64,000 bases of DNA from Candidatus Ruthia sp. Cpac_8_S14 (GTDB taxonomy: Bacteria > Pseudomonadota > Gammaproteobacteria > PS1 > Pseudothioglobaceae): contig CP072533.1 in assembly GCA_021730205.1 (NCBI GenBank), forward strand, positions 186,001 through 250,000, written 5' to 3'. The notes beneath the pieces are model-generated. The model was not told the origin of the DNA. It did no database searches and saw only the letters and a program-made list of their open reading frames with translations. The position numbers and the translations under genes were made by a program. Of this stretch, positions 38,940-47,334 are shown piece after piece (position 1 is the first letter of the stretch; every line of letters begins with the position of its first letter).

Positions 38940-41239
38940 GCAAAGGTAATATTCCACTATTGCCCTTAAGGGATGTGGTGGTTTTCCCCCATACTGTTAT
39001 GCCATTATTTGTTGGCAGAAAAACCTCTGTTAATGCAATTACTCAAGCGATGGATACCAATAAATACATTTTTTTAGTGACTCAAAAAGATGATAAAGTA
39101 GAAGAGCCTTTGAATGATGATTTACATCAAGTGGGCACGTTAGCGATTATTCTACAAATGTTAAAATTACCCGATGGCACCATCAAGATTTTGGTTGAAG
39201 GAATCAGGCGTGCTAAGATTGAACAAATTGTACAAGTTGATGGTTTTTCTGAGGTGAATTTAAGTGAATTTAGCTTAAAGTCAAATGATGATACTGAAAT
39301 AAAAGCGATGATGCGTTTGGCGTTAGATGGTTTCGAGAATTATATTAAGTTAAATAAGAGAGTGCCAGAAGAGGTGCTCAAAGTGTTACAAGAAGTGAGC
39401 GATGTTGAGCGTTTTAGTGATGTGATTATTGCCAATCTAAACCTTAAGGTGTCTGAGAAACAAGCCTTGTTAGGTGATGATAATGCCCAAGATAGGCTTA
39501 ATAAAATCTTATCGGTCATTCAAAGCGAGATTGATGTATTAGGCACTGAAAAGAAAATTCAATCACGCGTTCGTAAGCAAATGGAATCCAATCAACGTGA
39601 TTATTATTTGAATGAACAAATGAAGTCCATTCAAAAGGAGCTGGGTCAGGCTGAAGATGAAAATGAAATTGAGGAATTGCAAACCAGTATCAACAAGGCT
39701 AAGATGTCAAAAGAGGCTAAGGAAAAAGCACAAAGCGAGTTAAAAAAACTTTCACGCATGTCATCACACTCATCTGATGCCTCTATTATTCGCACTTATA
39801 TTGAAAACTTGTGCGATACACCATGGAAAAAGAAAACCGTTATTAACAAAGACCTTAATAAGGCGCAAAAAATTCTTGATGATGACCATTATGGCTTAAA
39901 CAAAGTTAAAGAGCGCATCTTAGAGCATTTAGCAGTACAAACACGTATGACTCATAACAAGGCTAATATTTTGTGCTTAGTGGGCCCTCCAGGTGTGGGT
40001 AAAACCTCTTTAGGTGAATCTATTGCTGGAGCAGTTAATCGTAAATACGTTCGCATGGCACTTGGCGGTGTTCGAGATGAGGCAGAAATTCGTGGCCATA
40101 GGCGTACTTATATTGGTGCTATGCCAGGCTCAATCATACAAAAAATGCAAAAAGTGAAAGTCAAAAATCCACTTTTCTTGTTAGATGAAATTGAAAAAAT
40201 GGCAAGTGACTATCGTAGCGATCCTTCTTCGGCGATGTTAGAAGTATTAGACCCAGAGCAAAACCATACCTTTAATGACCATTATTTAGAAGTCGATTAT
40301 GACTTATCACAAGTCATGTTTGTAGCAACTGCTAACTCACTTGATTTGCCACAGCCACTTTTAGATAGAATGGAAATTATTGAACTGTCTGGCTATACCG
40401 AAGATGAAAAAGTTGAGATTGCCAAGCGCCATTTAATTAAAAAGGCAATGGGTGGCAATGGCATTAAGGATAATGAAATTAAGTTTCAAGATGGTGCTAT
40501 TTTAGATATTATTCGTTATTACACGCGTGAAGCAGGTGTACGCGGTTTGAGTAGAAAGGTTAGCACCATTTGTCGAAAGGTGGTTAAAGAAGTGGTGTTA
40601 AAAAAACGTAAAACCAAAGCCAATATTGATGTCAAGAGTTTGGTAAAATATTTAGGCGTGAGGAAGTTTCGTTTTGGACTGGCTGAACAAAATAATCAAG
40701 TGGGCGAAGTAACAGGACTTGCTTGGACTCCGGTGGGTGGGGATTTATTCACCATTGAAGCCACTGCTTATAAAGGTAAGGGCAAGCTTAACTACACAGG
40801 TCAGTTAGGTGATGTCATGCAAGAATCAATCCAAGCAGCAAAATCTGTGGTTAAAAGCAGAGCCAAGAAATTTGGTATTGATGAGAATTTTGACGAGAAA
40901 CTGGATATCCATATCCATGTGCCTGATGGCGCAACACCAAAAGATGGGCCTAGTGCAGGTGCAGCGATGACTACGGCACTGGTATCAGTGCTCACAGGTA
41001 GAAAAGTTAAAGCCGATGTTGCTATGACAGGCGAGATTACCCTTCGAGGTGAAGTCACCCCAATTGGTGGACTAAAGGAGAAAATGTTAGCCGCATTGCG
41101 TGGCGGTATTAAAACGGTGATTATCCCTGATGATAACGAGCGTGAATTGTCCGAAGTGCCTGAGAAAATCAAAGATAACCTTAAGGTTATTCAAGTGAAA
41201 TGGATTGATGAAGTGCTGGATATTGCTTTAGAAAAATAA
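38903..41239 (+). CDS. lon: ATP-dependent protease Lon
   Basis: Lon degrades misfolded and regulatory proteins. The 778-residue product has the N-terminal substrate domain (LPLLPLRDVVVFPHTVMPLF), AAA+ module with Walker A GPPGVGKTSLGES, and the protease domain with DGPSAGAAM carrying the catalytic serine and the lysine in GEVTPIGGLKEKMLA. The ATG overlaps the 3' end of hflX by 37 bp, so the start may lie slightly downstream, but the overlapping N-terminus contains no obvious alternative. Confidence 0.97.
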   Translation: MGTELTNEQIDLSKGNIPLLPLRDVVVFPHTVMPLFVGRKTSVNAITQAMDTNKYIFLVTQKDDKVEEPLNDDLHQVGTLAIILQMLKLPDGTIKILVEGIRRAKIEQIVQVDGFSEVNLSEFSLKSNDDTEIKAMMRLALDGFENYIKLNKRVPEEVLKVLQEVSDVERFSDVIIANLNLKVSEKQALLGDDNAQDRLNKILSVIQSEIDVLGTEKKIQSRVRKQMESNQRDYYLNEQMKSIQKELGQAEDENEIEELQTSINKAKMSKEAKEKAQSELKKLSRMSSHSSDASIIRTYIENLCDTPWKKKTVINKDLNKAQKILDDDHYGLNKVKERILEHLAVQTRMTHNKANILCLVGPPGVGKTSLGESIAGAVNRKYVRMALGGVRDEAEIRGHRRTYIGAMPGSIIQKMQKVKVKNPLFLLDEIEKMASDYRSDPSSAMLEVLDPEQNHTFNDHYLEVDYDLSQVMFVATANSLDLPQPLLDRMEIIELSGYTEDEKVEIAKRHLIKKAMGGNGIKDNEIKFQDGAILDIIRYYTREAGVRGLSRKVSTICRKVVKEVVLKKRKTKANIDVKSLVKYLGVRKFRFGLAEQNNQVGEVTGLAWTPVGGDLFTIEATAYKGKGKLNYTGQLGDVMQESIQAAKSVVKSRAKKFGIDENFDEKLDIHIHVPDGATPKDGPSAGAAMTTALVSVLTGRKVKADVAMTGEITLRGEVTPIGGLKEKMLAALRGGIKTVIIPDDNERELSEVPEKIKDNLKVIQVKWIDEVLDIALEK

Positions 41240-41251
41240 TATTTAATCTAT

Positions 41252-41280
41252 AAATAAAGCACTCATCGAGTGCTTTATTT
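41252..41280 (+). terminator. Bidirectional terminator between lon and the dsrE-like remnant
   Basis: AAATAAAGCACT (41252-41263) pairs perfectly with AGTGCTTTATTT (41269-41280) across a 5-nt loop, 12 pairs with A/T flanks suited to both strands. The stop codon of the minus-strand remnant lies in its right arm. Confidence 0.85.
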
Positions 41281-41690
41281 AAGGGCGAATATAGGAATAG
41301 CTCTGTTGTTGCAATTCCCCAATACGAACCACGCCAGAAAGCACGATGTTAACTCCATCTGCTAGGGTTGGAAATTTACCTTTTTTTGCGTTTAACAGCT
41401 TTCATTGTATTGTGATAGTGTGATAGATTCAAGACAATTAATATTTTTTGCTCTTTGGATTAATAGATCTAAATCAGAGCCATAAGCCACAATCTCAACA
41501 TTGTCAATACCCGTAGTGTTTTTGTAAATTAGCGGCATTATTTAAAGTAATTTTTTTGTTCTAGCATCATCTGTGCTAATTTGAATGACACATTTCTGAT
41601 TTGCTGTTTGCTACTTGAGTGTTTAGTGGCAATGCTCAAGTGCTTCGTAATTCGCGTAGTAAGGAACTTCAGCTTGAGTATTCGGTATCC
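41279..41690 (-). pseudogene. DsrE/DsrF-like family protein remnant
   Basis: On the minus strand, broken frames give IQISTDDARTKK, TLNNAANLQKH, then IDNVEIVAYGSDLDLLIQRA and finally PTLADGVNIVLSGVVRIGEL followed by QQQSYSYIRP and TAA at 41279-41281. This is the pattern of DsrE/DsrF-like alpha/beta proteins often found in sulfur oxidisers. A premature TAA and at least two frameshifts are present. The upstream part (PNTQAEVPYYANYEALEHCH) may be a further piece of its N-terminus. Family named from the fold pattern; partner genes are not here. Confidence 0.7.
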
Positions 41691-41695
41691 TAGGA

Positions 41696-42430
41696 TTAAA
41701 AGTTTTTTTGATGCCGAGTTAAGTAAAAATTTGCTAGTGCCAAATCTTCTGAATTGGTAGTTTTGATATTGCTTCTGCTAGACTTAACTAAAATTGGCTC
41801 AAGCCCTAAATGCTCAATGGCACTGGCCTCATCGGTGATGTTAATACCATCCTTGATGGCAGTATTTAAGGCTCTTAATAATATACCAAAGCGATACATT
41901 TGTGGCGTTTGGGCTTGCCAAAGATTTGACCTGTCAATGGTGGTGTTGACAATATTATTGTTAGCTTGTTTAATGGTGTCAATAACCTTAGTTGCAAGCA
42001 ATCCACCAGTTGCGTGGTGTTTTAGTTGGTTCATTAAATTGATTATTTCTGATGTCTTCACACAGGGGCGGACACTGTCGTGAACCAATACCCAATCATC
42101 GTTTTTGGCGAAACTTGTGAGTGCTTTAAGCGCATTGATAACAGAACTCATGCGCTCTTTACCACCGATGACTGTAGTTAATAATTTGGGGTGGTTGTTA
42201 AATGTTGATTTAGCAAATAAACGATCTTCTTTTGCAATAGCAATGACGCAACCCTTGATTTGATCAATACTAAGTAAGGTTTTTAATGTTTGGTCAAGTA
42301 TGGTTAATCCGTTATCTAATTTTAGATATTGTTTTGGAATTTTGGCTTGCCAATCAAGACCATCCTTTTCAGAGTGCATACGTACACCTATACCACTAGC
42401 AGGAATGATTAAATAATAATGGTTAGGCAT
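41696..42430 (-). CDS. ispD: 2-C-methyl-D-erythritol 4-phosphate cytidylyltransferase
   Basis: IspD catalyses the CTP-dependent third step of the MEP isoprenoid pathway. The 244-residue product has the nucleotide-binding start LIIPASGIGVRM, the VLVHDSVRPCV motif and the C-terminal TDEASAIEHLG segment. It has a small insertion (HSEKDGLDWQAK) after the glycine-rich loop, where the family normally reads RMGxxxPKQY. Downstream of ftsB as in E. coli; ispF does not follow. Confidence 0.93.
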   Translation of the reverse strand: MPNHYYLIIPASGIGVRMHSEKDGLDWQAKIPKQYLKLDNGLTILDQTLKTLLSIDQIKGCVIAIAKEDRLFAKSTFNNHPKLLTTVIGGKERMSSVINALKALTSFAKNDDWVLVHDSVRPCVKTSEIINLMNQLKHHATGGLLATKVIDTIKQANNNIVNTTIDRSNLWQAQTPQMYRFGILLRALNTAIKDGINITDEASAIEHLGLEPILVKSSRSNIKTTNSEDLALANFYLTRHQKNF

Positions 42431-42446
42431 TCCTCTTAACTAAGGC

Positions 42447-42800
42447 TTATTTTGATTGGCTAATTCGATAGTATCTTTCACCTTCTTTAAGCAATCCAAA
42501 TTTGTATCTAGCAATAGACTCTAAAATTTCCATATTAGCTTCTGATTTAGCTTTAAGCTCAATTGACAGTTGTTTATTTTTTTCATCAAGTGTTTGATTG
42601 ACTGAAATATTTTGATTAATGATTTGCTGTTTATCATACAGTATGAAAGGAAAATTATTAGCTAAAAAGCTTTGACGAATAAGAGTGATTAACAACACTA
42701 AAAGAATAATTGTTATTTGATAGTTATAAAAAAAGCCAAATAAGTTATTTGGCTTTTTTTTCTGCCTTTTGGCAGACTGTATAAATGCTTTGATGTTCAA
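42447..42800 (-). CDS. ftsB: Cell-division protein FtsB, start uncertain
   Basis: FtsB is the bitopic divisome protein that pairs with FtsL and FtsQ. A membrane segment (IIILLVLLITLIRQ-like, residues about 29-45) is followed by a leucine-zipper coiled coil (about 60-95) and the family end LLKEGERYYRIS. The 117-codon frame begins with TTG at 42800, not ATG, and its first 28 codons run through a perfect terminator-like hairpin (42728-42760). E. coli FtsB has no such extension, and aligned to it the protein should begin near the membrane segment, where no ATG, GTG or TTG lies. The true start is therefore open. Followed by ispD. Confidence 0.8.
   Translation of the reverse strand: MNIKAFIQSAKRQKKKPNNLFGFFYNYQITIILLVLLITLIRQSFLANNFPFILYDKQQIINQNISVNQTLDEKNKQLSIELKAKSEANMEILESIARYKFGLLKEGERYYRISQSK
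42728..42776 (-). terminator. Tandem hairpins, the second a strong terminator, within the ftsB frame
   Basis: Read on the minus strand, TCTGCC and GGCAGA (42761-42776) pair across AAAA. Then A7GCCAAAT pairs with ATTTGGCT7 (42728-42760), a 14-pair stem with a 5-nt loop ending in seven T. It lies 41-90 bp after the stop of the upstream membrane-protein gene, where a terminator is expected. Confidence 0.75.
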
Positions 42801-42817
42801 GTTAATGAGTGATGGTG

Positions 42818-43057
42818 TTAGCCATCAGAGAGTTGTCCGCCATCTTTTGAATCTTGGATAAACATCCAAATGGTACCACCAACAATGTAAATCATAGATG
42901 CAATAACTGCAAATGCTGAAACATATTTAGCCGTACCAGAGATAATCCCAATGTAGGATAAGACGATTAATGTCAGTGGTAATACCAGAGTTACAACCAA
43001 AATGCTTAGCATAAGAATATTGCCTCTTATGCCGCTGTTATCAAGTGCTGAACTCAT
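42818..43057 (-). CDS. Small two-helix membrane protein of unknown function
   Basis: The 79-residue product has two predicted membrane helices (about residues 15-37 and 44-66) and ends in a short acidic/glycine tail (DSKDGGQLSDG). I do not recognise the family. It has its own ATG at 43057 and is followed by a strong terminator. No functional claim can be supported. Confidence 0.65.
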   Translation of the reverse strand: MSSALDNSGIRGNILMLSILVVTLVLPLTLIVLSYIGIISGTAKYVSAFAVIASMIYIVGGTIWMFIQDSKDGGQLSDG

Positions 43058-43134
43058 TTTCTTATCCCCAATACTTTTAAATAATAAATGGCAACATTAT
43101 AGCACAGGTCTTTTATTGGTAAAATTGATACAAA

Positions 43135-43542
43135 TCAATTTTTTATTAAAATAGTGTTAGAAATTTTATCGTGTATTGCTCTATTGTCTTTATCAAGTAG
43201 TTGATATAAAAACCCCAAGCCAAAAAAGGCAAAAGAGAATATTACGCTAATGAGTCGAATAAATGCTTGCTTGTGAGTAATATTATTATTATTTATTTGT
43301 TTAATTTGAAACTTCCAAGCCTTCATGCCTAATGTTTGCTTACCTTTAACCCACGACCAGGCAAAATATAGATAAGTCATTGGTATTGTTATTACATAAA
43401 AGAAAGCATCACTATTTGGCACCTCTTCGTTGAAAAAAACAATAATAACAATACCAGTAACAAAAAAAACCAAAGAAAATGCTAAGAAAATATCATACGA
43501 TATAGCACCAAGCCTACGCAATAAAGACACATCAGATTTCAT
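43135..43542 (-). CDS. RDD-family membrane protein
   Basis: The 135-residue protein carries the RDD pattern: arginines and aspartate in SLLRRLGAISYDIFLAF at the N-terminus and an aspartate in KDNRAIHDKISNT at the C-terminus, with about three membrane helices. The function of such small RDD proteins is unclear; ion or solute transport has been proposed. The frame is open to 43647, but the ATG at 43542 gives the family start and overlaps the upstream peptidase stop by 11 bp, implying coupling. Confidence 0.85.
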   Translation of the reverse strand: MKSDVSLLRRLGAISYDIFLAFSLVFFVTGIVIIVFFNEEVPNSDAFFYVITIPMTYLYFAWSWVKGKQTLGMKAWKFQIKQINNNNITHKQAFIRLISVIFSFAFFGLGFLYQLLDKDNRAIHDKISNTILIKN

Positions 43543-44392
43543 CAGACACACCGAGTAATAAATTTGGATTAATCGTGATCTGATTAAGATAAACACCCCA
43601 GTGTAGATGAGGGCCTGTGACACGTCCAGCTTGACCAATAGTGCCAATTTTATCCCCTTTCTTAACCAGCTGACCTTGTTTAACTAAGTATTTATTCATG
43701 TGAATATAAACACTGATTAACCCTTGTCCGTGGTCAATGAATATGGTATTGCCATTAAAGAAAAAATGTCCTATGAGTATCACTTTTCCATCTGCTGGTG
43801 CGTGTATTGGCGTGCCTATATTGCCTGCAAAATCTAGCCCTGTATGTGCTCGGCGTGGTTGCCCATTATAAAAGCGTTTAAGCCCAAAGGGACTGCTAAT
43901 AACACCTTTAACAGGTCGAATAAATTGACCGTTAAATAAAGATTTCTCAGAAAATAGCTTTCTAGCTTTTGACAAAATAGGGCGTTCACGCTTAATTCGA
44001 TCCATGTGTTTAAGGTCTGGATTGATGTATTTTTTTTTCTTGCCAGTGAGAGCGATGTGCTGTTCTTTATAGTGGTGTTCATGCACTCTAAAAGTGATTT
44101 TTTGGGTGGAAAAACCTTTAATAGTGATATATTCTTCCCCTACTTTTGCAAGTAGTGGTATGCCTATCAACGCTTGCCAGTGTTGGTCTTTGATATGCTG
44201 AATATAGACAGGAACAATGCCATAAAAAGCCTTTGGGTTTGAATGGTTACTTTGAAAATCAACCACAGCAATGCCACCAGGTATGGGTGTGTCTTCAATG
44301 TTGATATTAGCCAATGTAATATTGGGTAACAATAACAAAATGATGAGGTTAATTTTTTTCAATTTTTTCAATATTAGAATATAGTTTTCCAT
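43532..44392 (-). CDS. M23-family (LytM) metallopeptidase
   Basis: This 286-residue envelope protein has an N-terminal hydrophobic segment (about residues 14-28, a likely signal peptide ending near TLA), an unassigned middle region of about 120 residues, and an M23 zinc peptidase domain (about 165-280). Zinc ligands and catalytic residues are present in RRAHTGLDFAG and GPHLHWGVYL, so it should be an active murein endopeptidase, probably cutting cross-links during growth. The first codons overlap the end of xseA by 44 bp; a start a few codons downstream is possible. Confidence 0.88.
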   Translation of the reverse strand: MENYILILKKLKKINLIILLLLPNITLANINIEDTPIPGGIAVVDFQSNHSNPKAFYGIVPVYIQHIKDQHWQALIGIPLLAKVGEEYITIKGFSTQKITFRVHEHHYKEQHIALTGKKKKYINPDLKHMDRIKRERPILSKARKLFSEKSLFNGQFIRPVKGVISSPFGLKRFYNGQPRRAHTGLDFAGNIGTPIHAPADGKVILIGHFFFNGNTIFIDHGQGLISVYIHMNKYLVKQGQLVKKGDKIGTIGQAGRVTGPHLHWGVYLNQITINPNLLLGVSDEI

Positions 44393-45749
44393 CGGCTAAT
44401 TGAGTGGTAATAGTTTGGTTGGTTTTAATGTTAGTTGTTGAGGATAATACTTGATTTTTTGCATTAGTGGTAATACTAAAACCCCGTGAAAGCGTATTAA
44501 CTAGTGATAAGTGGTGAAGCGAGTTGGCTTGGATAGATAATGTGGTTTTGTGTTTATCAGTCAAAGCAGTAATTACCTTTTGAAGTTTTTCATTTGCTAA
44601 ATGTAGCACGTTATTATTACCGTTAATTATTTGTTTAATTTTATGTTTAAGCTGAGTAAAAGAAACTTGGTTCAAAATCTTGGCATATTTGATGGTTTCA
44701 ATGGGTGAGTGTTGCTTTAAGGCAGCAAATAGTGAAGTAAGTTTGGCATTATTTAAAGTCAGTATTGATTTTGCATGACTGTTAAGATTGATGCTTGCAT
44801 GGTCAAGTTTTTGACTAAAAAAAGCAATTTGTCTATTTGGGCTTGGTATTCTTAATTTAAGCTGATTAAGGCCAGATTGATAATCATGCAAAGTTTGCTG
44901 ATAAGATTGATGTAGTTGTGTGTATAACTTATCCGTATTGGTGAGTAATTCTAGCCGATCAGGTACGACCAACATGGCAGCAACACTTGGTGTAGGTGCG
45001 CGAATATCAGCAATAAAATCAGCAATTGTGGTATCCGTTTCATGACCAATTGCGCTAATAATTGGCGTGCTTGCTTTAAAGATTGCTCTTGCCAATACTT
45101 CTTCATTAAACGCCCATAAGTCTTCTAATGAGCCACCACCTCTGGCAATAATAATAACGTCACACTTGCCTGATTGGTCAGCCGCATTTAAAGCATTTGT
45201 GAGTTTTTGTACTGAACCTTGACCTTGAGTCATTGAATCAAATAATAAAATATCAGCAAAAGGATAGCGTTTGTTCAATACTTTAATAATATCTCGAATA
45301 ACCGCACCTGTTGATGAAGAAATAACACCAATGGCATTAATAGTATTAGGCAATGGTTTTTTGTGGGCATTATCAAACAAACCCTCGCTAGCAAGTTTGT
45401 TTTTTAGTTGTTCAAAGGCAAGATTTAAATTGCCAACACCTATGGGTTCAAAATGTTGGATGATGAGTTGAAAATCACCCCGTGCCTCGTATAAGGTAGG
45501 TGCGGCTTGAACCAAAACCTCCATGCCATTTTCAGGGTTAAACTTAATATAGCGCTGATTGAACCGAAATAAAGCGCAACGCACTTGGGTTTTACTGTCT
45601 TTAAGGGAAAAATACCAATGACCTGATGCTGGGCGTATTAAATTGGATATTTCCCCTTGTAGCCAACAAGTAGGAATCTTATTCTCAATGGTCTTATTAC
45701 ACAAGGACAAAAAACTAGAAATGGTGTAAATTTCATCAATATTGAACAT
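44349..45749 (-). CDS. xseA: Exodeoxyribonuclease VII large subunit
   Basis: XseA is the catalytic subunit of ExoVII, which degrades single-stranded DNA. The 466-residue product has the N-terminal OB domain (CWLQGEISNLIRPASGHWYF), the catalytic region (GVISSSTGAVIRDI, IARGGGSLEDLWAFNEE, SAIGHETDTTIAD and RAPTPSVAA) and the long coiled-coil tail ending LSRGFSITTN. xseB is not adjacent. Confidence 0.96.
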   Translation of the reverse strand: MFNIDEIYTISSFLSLCNKTIENKIPTCWLQGEISNLIRPASGHWYFSLKDSKTQVRCALFRFNQRYIKFNPENGMEVLVQAAPTLYEARGDFQLIIQHFEPIGVGNLNLAFEQLKNKLASEGLFDNAHKKPLPNTINAIGVISSSTGAVIRDIIKVLNKRYPFADILLFDSMTQGQGSVQKLTNALNAADQSGKCDVIIIARGGGSLEDLWAFNEEVLARAIFKASTPIISAIGHETDTTIADFIADIRAPTPSVAAMLVVPDRLELLTNTDKLYTQLHQSYQQTLHDYQSGLNQLKLRIPSPNRQIAFFSQKLDHASINLNSHAKSILTLNNAKLTSLFAALKQHSPIETIKYAKILNQVSFTQLKHKIKQIINGNNNVLHLANEKLQKVITALTDKHKTTLSIQANSLHHLSLVNTLSRGFSITTNAKNQVLSSTTNIKTNQTITTQLADGKLYSNIEKIEKN

Positions 45750-45752
45750 GAT

Positions 45753-46235
45753 CTAGTTTTGCTTTAAGAGAGCAAATACCGCACCTGTACCGCCATCTTT
45801 GGGCGGACAGGAATTAAAGGCTAACACTTCAGGATGTTGACGCAAAAAACTAGCCACTTGACTTTTTAAAATACTATTATCCTGATCGGAATTGTAACCT
45901 TTGCCATGGATAATATGGATAAATTGCTGATGTTGATGGTAATGCATAAACTCGGACAATAACCGGCAAGCTTCAATGGTGGTTTGGCCGTGTAAATCTA
46001 AGGTGGGCGCGCGACTAATATTACCTTGTCTCATTTTTTTGATAATTTTTAGTGAAATCCCATTTCGGGCATAACTGATTATATCTGAGCCAGACAAACT
46101 ACCGTGAGTAACGTAGGTATAAGCTTTAAAGGCTTTTTTCTTGGTCGGCTTTTGAAACGTGGCTTTGTCTTTATTAACAAAGGTACTATTTTCAACAACA
46201 CTTCTAAATAATGCTTTGTCAGACTCGCTTATCAT
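45753..46235 (-). CDS. Smr-domain protein
   Basis: The 160-residue product has a basic N-terminal region and a C-terminal Smr domain with the signature LDLHGQTTIEA and IHIIHGKGYNSD, ending GGTGAVFALLKQ. Related to E. coli SmrA/SmrB; the latter cleaves mRNA in collided ribosomes. The DLHG and HGKG motifs are intact, so nuclease activity is plausible. Four bp upstream of xseA, so probably co-transcribed. Confidence 0.9.
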   Translation of the reverse strand: MISESDKALFRSVVENSTFVNKDKATFQKPTKKKAFKAYTYVTHGSLSGSDIISYARNGISLKIIKKMRQGNISRAPTLDLHGQTTIEACRLLSEFMHYHQHQQFIHIIHGKGYNSDQDNSILKSQVASFLRQHPEVLAFNSCPPKDGGTGAVFALLKQN

Positions 46236-46384
46236 GCCGCTACTTAAGAAAATTAATGATTATGAGAGGTTAGTATAACTAATCTAGTGAAAAAGCACGT
46301 TCTTTTTAAGAAACCCTTGAATTGTTATAAAGGTGTGAATACAAAAAAACCCTCAAAAAAAGTTTAATAATTTAAGTGCTAATT

Positions 46385-46645
46385 TTATAATGCCTTAATT
46401 TGTGCATTTAAGCGAGATTTTTTTCTAGCCGCTTGGTTTTTATGCATTAAGCCTTTGCTAACTGCTTGGTCAATCATCTTTTGCATGATGGTAAAACCAC
46501 CTCGTACTTGTTCTTTGTCGCCTGCTTCTAAAGCATAAGTAACTTTTTTAATAAAAGTACGAACTTTAGCGCGAATTTGTGAATTTTGTTTGTTGCGTTT
46601 AACTGTTTGTCTTGCGCGTTTTTTAGAACCTGCTGAATTAGCCAT
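46385..46645 (-). CDS. rpsT: 30S ribosomal protein S20
   Basis: S20 is an early-binding 30S protein. The 86-residue, very basic helical product starts MANSAGSKKRARQTVKRNKQ and has KGLMHKNQAARKKSRLNAQI, typical of the family. Monocistronic in appearance, with 149 bp to the next gene on the same strand. Confidence 0.97.
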   Translation of the reverse strand: MANSAGSKKRARQTVKRNKQNSQIRAKVRTFIKKVTYALEAGDKEQVRGGFTIMQKMIDQAVSKGLMHKNQAARKKSRLNAQIKAL

Positions 46646-46719
46646 TATGAAAGAAGTATAAAATAATCAAAGGCGTGATTATAAAGTCTTAGACGCCAAA
46701 AGTCTATAGAGTATTAGGA

Positions 46720-47334
46720 TTATTTATTCAACCCTTCTAATGAGTTAATCAAATTAAGTATCTTTTTCTTATTAAATAGTAAATGCCAAGTTTTACCACC
46801 TTGGGACTTCCATAAAGACACCGCCCGAATACCTGCTAGTAATAACGCTCTAATATGGTTTGCAGTATGTTTATTAGATAAATAGATTTGTTCGCCATTG
46901 ACCATGATTCTGGGATTTAAACCACCCAAGGTTGACTTATAAAGTTGAGCCAAGCGTGCTACTGAGTTTGCATGAGAAATTTCAAAGAAGTCTTGATTTT
47001 TAATCAAGTCAATTTCTAAAGTGATTTGATTGAGTAGTGCTTGATTTTTCATCAATTTCTTTTCAAGGTTAATTAAAGCCAATGCATAAAGGATGATTTG
47101 TTGTATGCGTTTGGTTTTATTGCCTAATACAACTTTTAACGCAGCAATGCCAACTAATAAATCTTGCTTTGGATTAAACACCTCTTCAAGTTTGGTGCTA
47201 CTGGTAATAATACTTTTTAAGCTAGCCTGGTTGCTATTTGCATCACAAGTACCCGTTGAAGCAAGCTGGTCAACTAGTGTTGTGGTTTGTAATATACTGG
47301 CCAGTGCCAAGGTTTGGTTGCGTAATTTATTCAT
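46720..47334 (-). CDS. hflD: HflD-family protein
   Basis: The 204-residue, mostly helical protein matches HflD (YcfC), named for its effect on lambda lysogeny in E. coli. Recognisable parts are the N-terminal NQTLALASILQTTTLVDQLA and the C-terminal GGLNPRIMVNGEQIYL and NHIRALLLAGIRAVSLWKSQ. Its cellular role is unclear. It abuts mnmA directly (ATG adjacent to the mnmA stop), the order also seen in E. coli; purB, which follows there, is absent here. Confidence 0.93.
   Translation of the reverse strand: MNKLRNQTLALASILQTTTLVDQLASTGTCDANSNQASLKSIITSSTKLEEVFNPKQDLLVGIAALKVVLGNKTKRIQQIILYALALINLEKKLMKNQALLNQITLEIDLIKNQDFFEISHANSVARLAQLYKSTLGGLNPRIMVNGEQIYLSNKHTANHIRALLLAGIRAVSLWKSQGGKTWHLLFNKKKILNLINSLEGLNK

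Noticed and set aside
40801..41172. 123-codon minus-strand ORF
   Set aside because: Antisense to the Lon protease domain; the Lon frame is certain.
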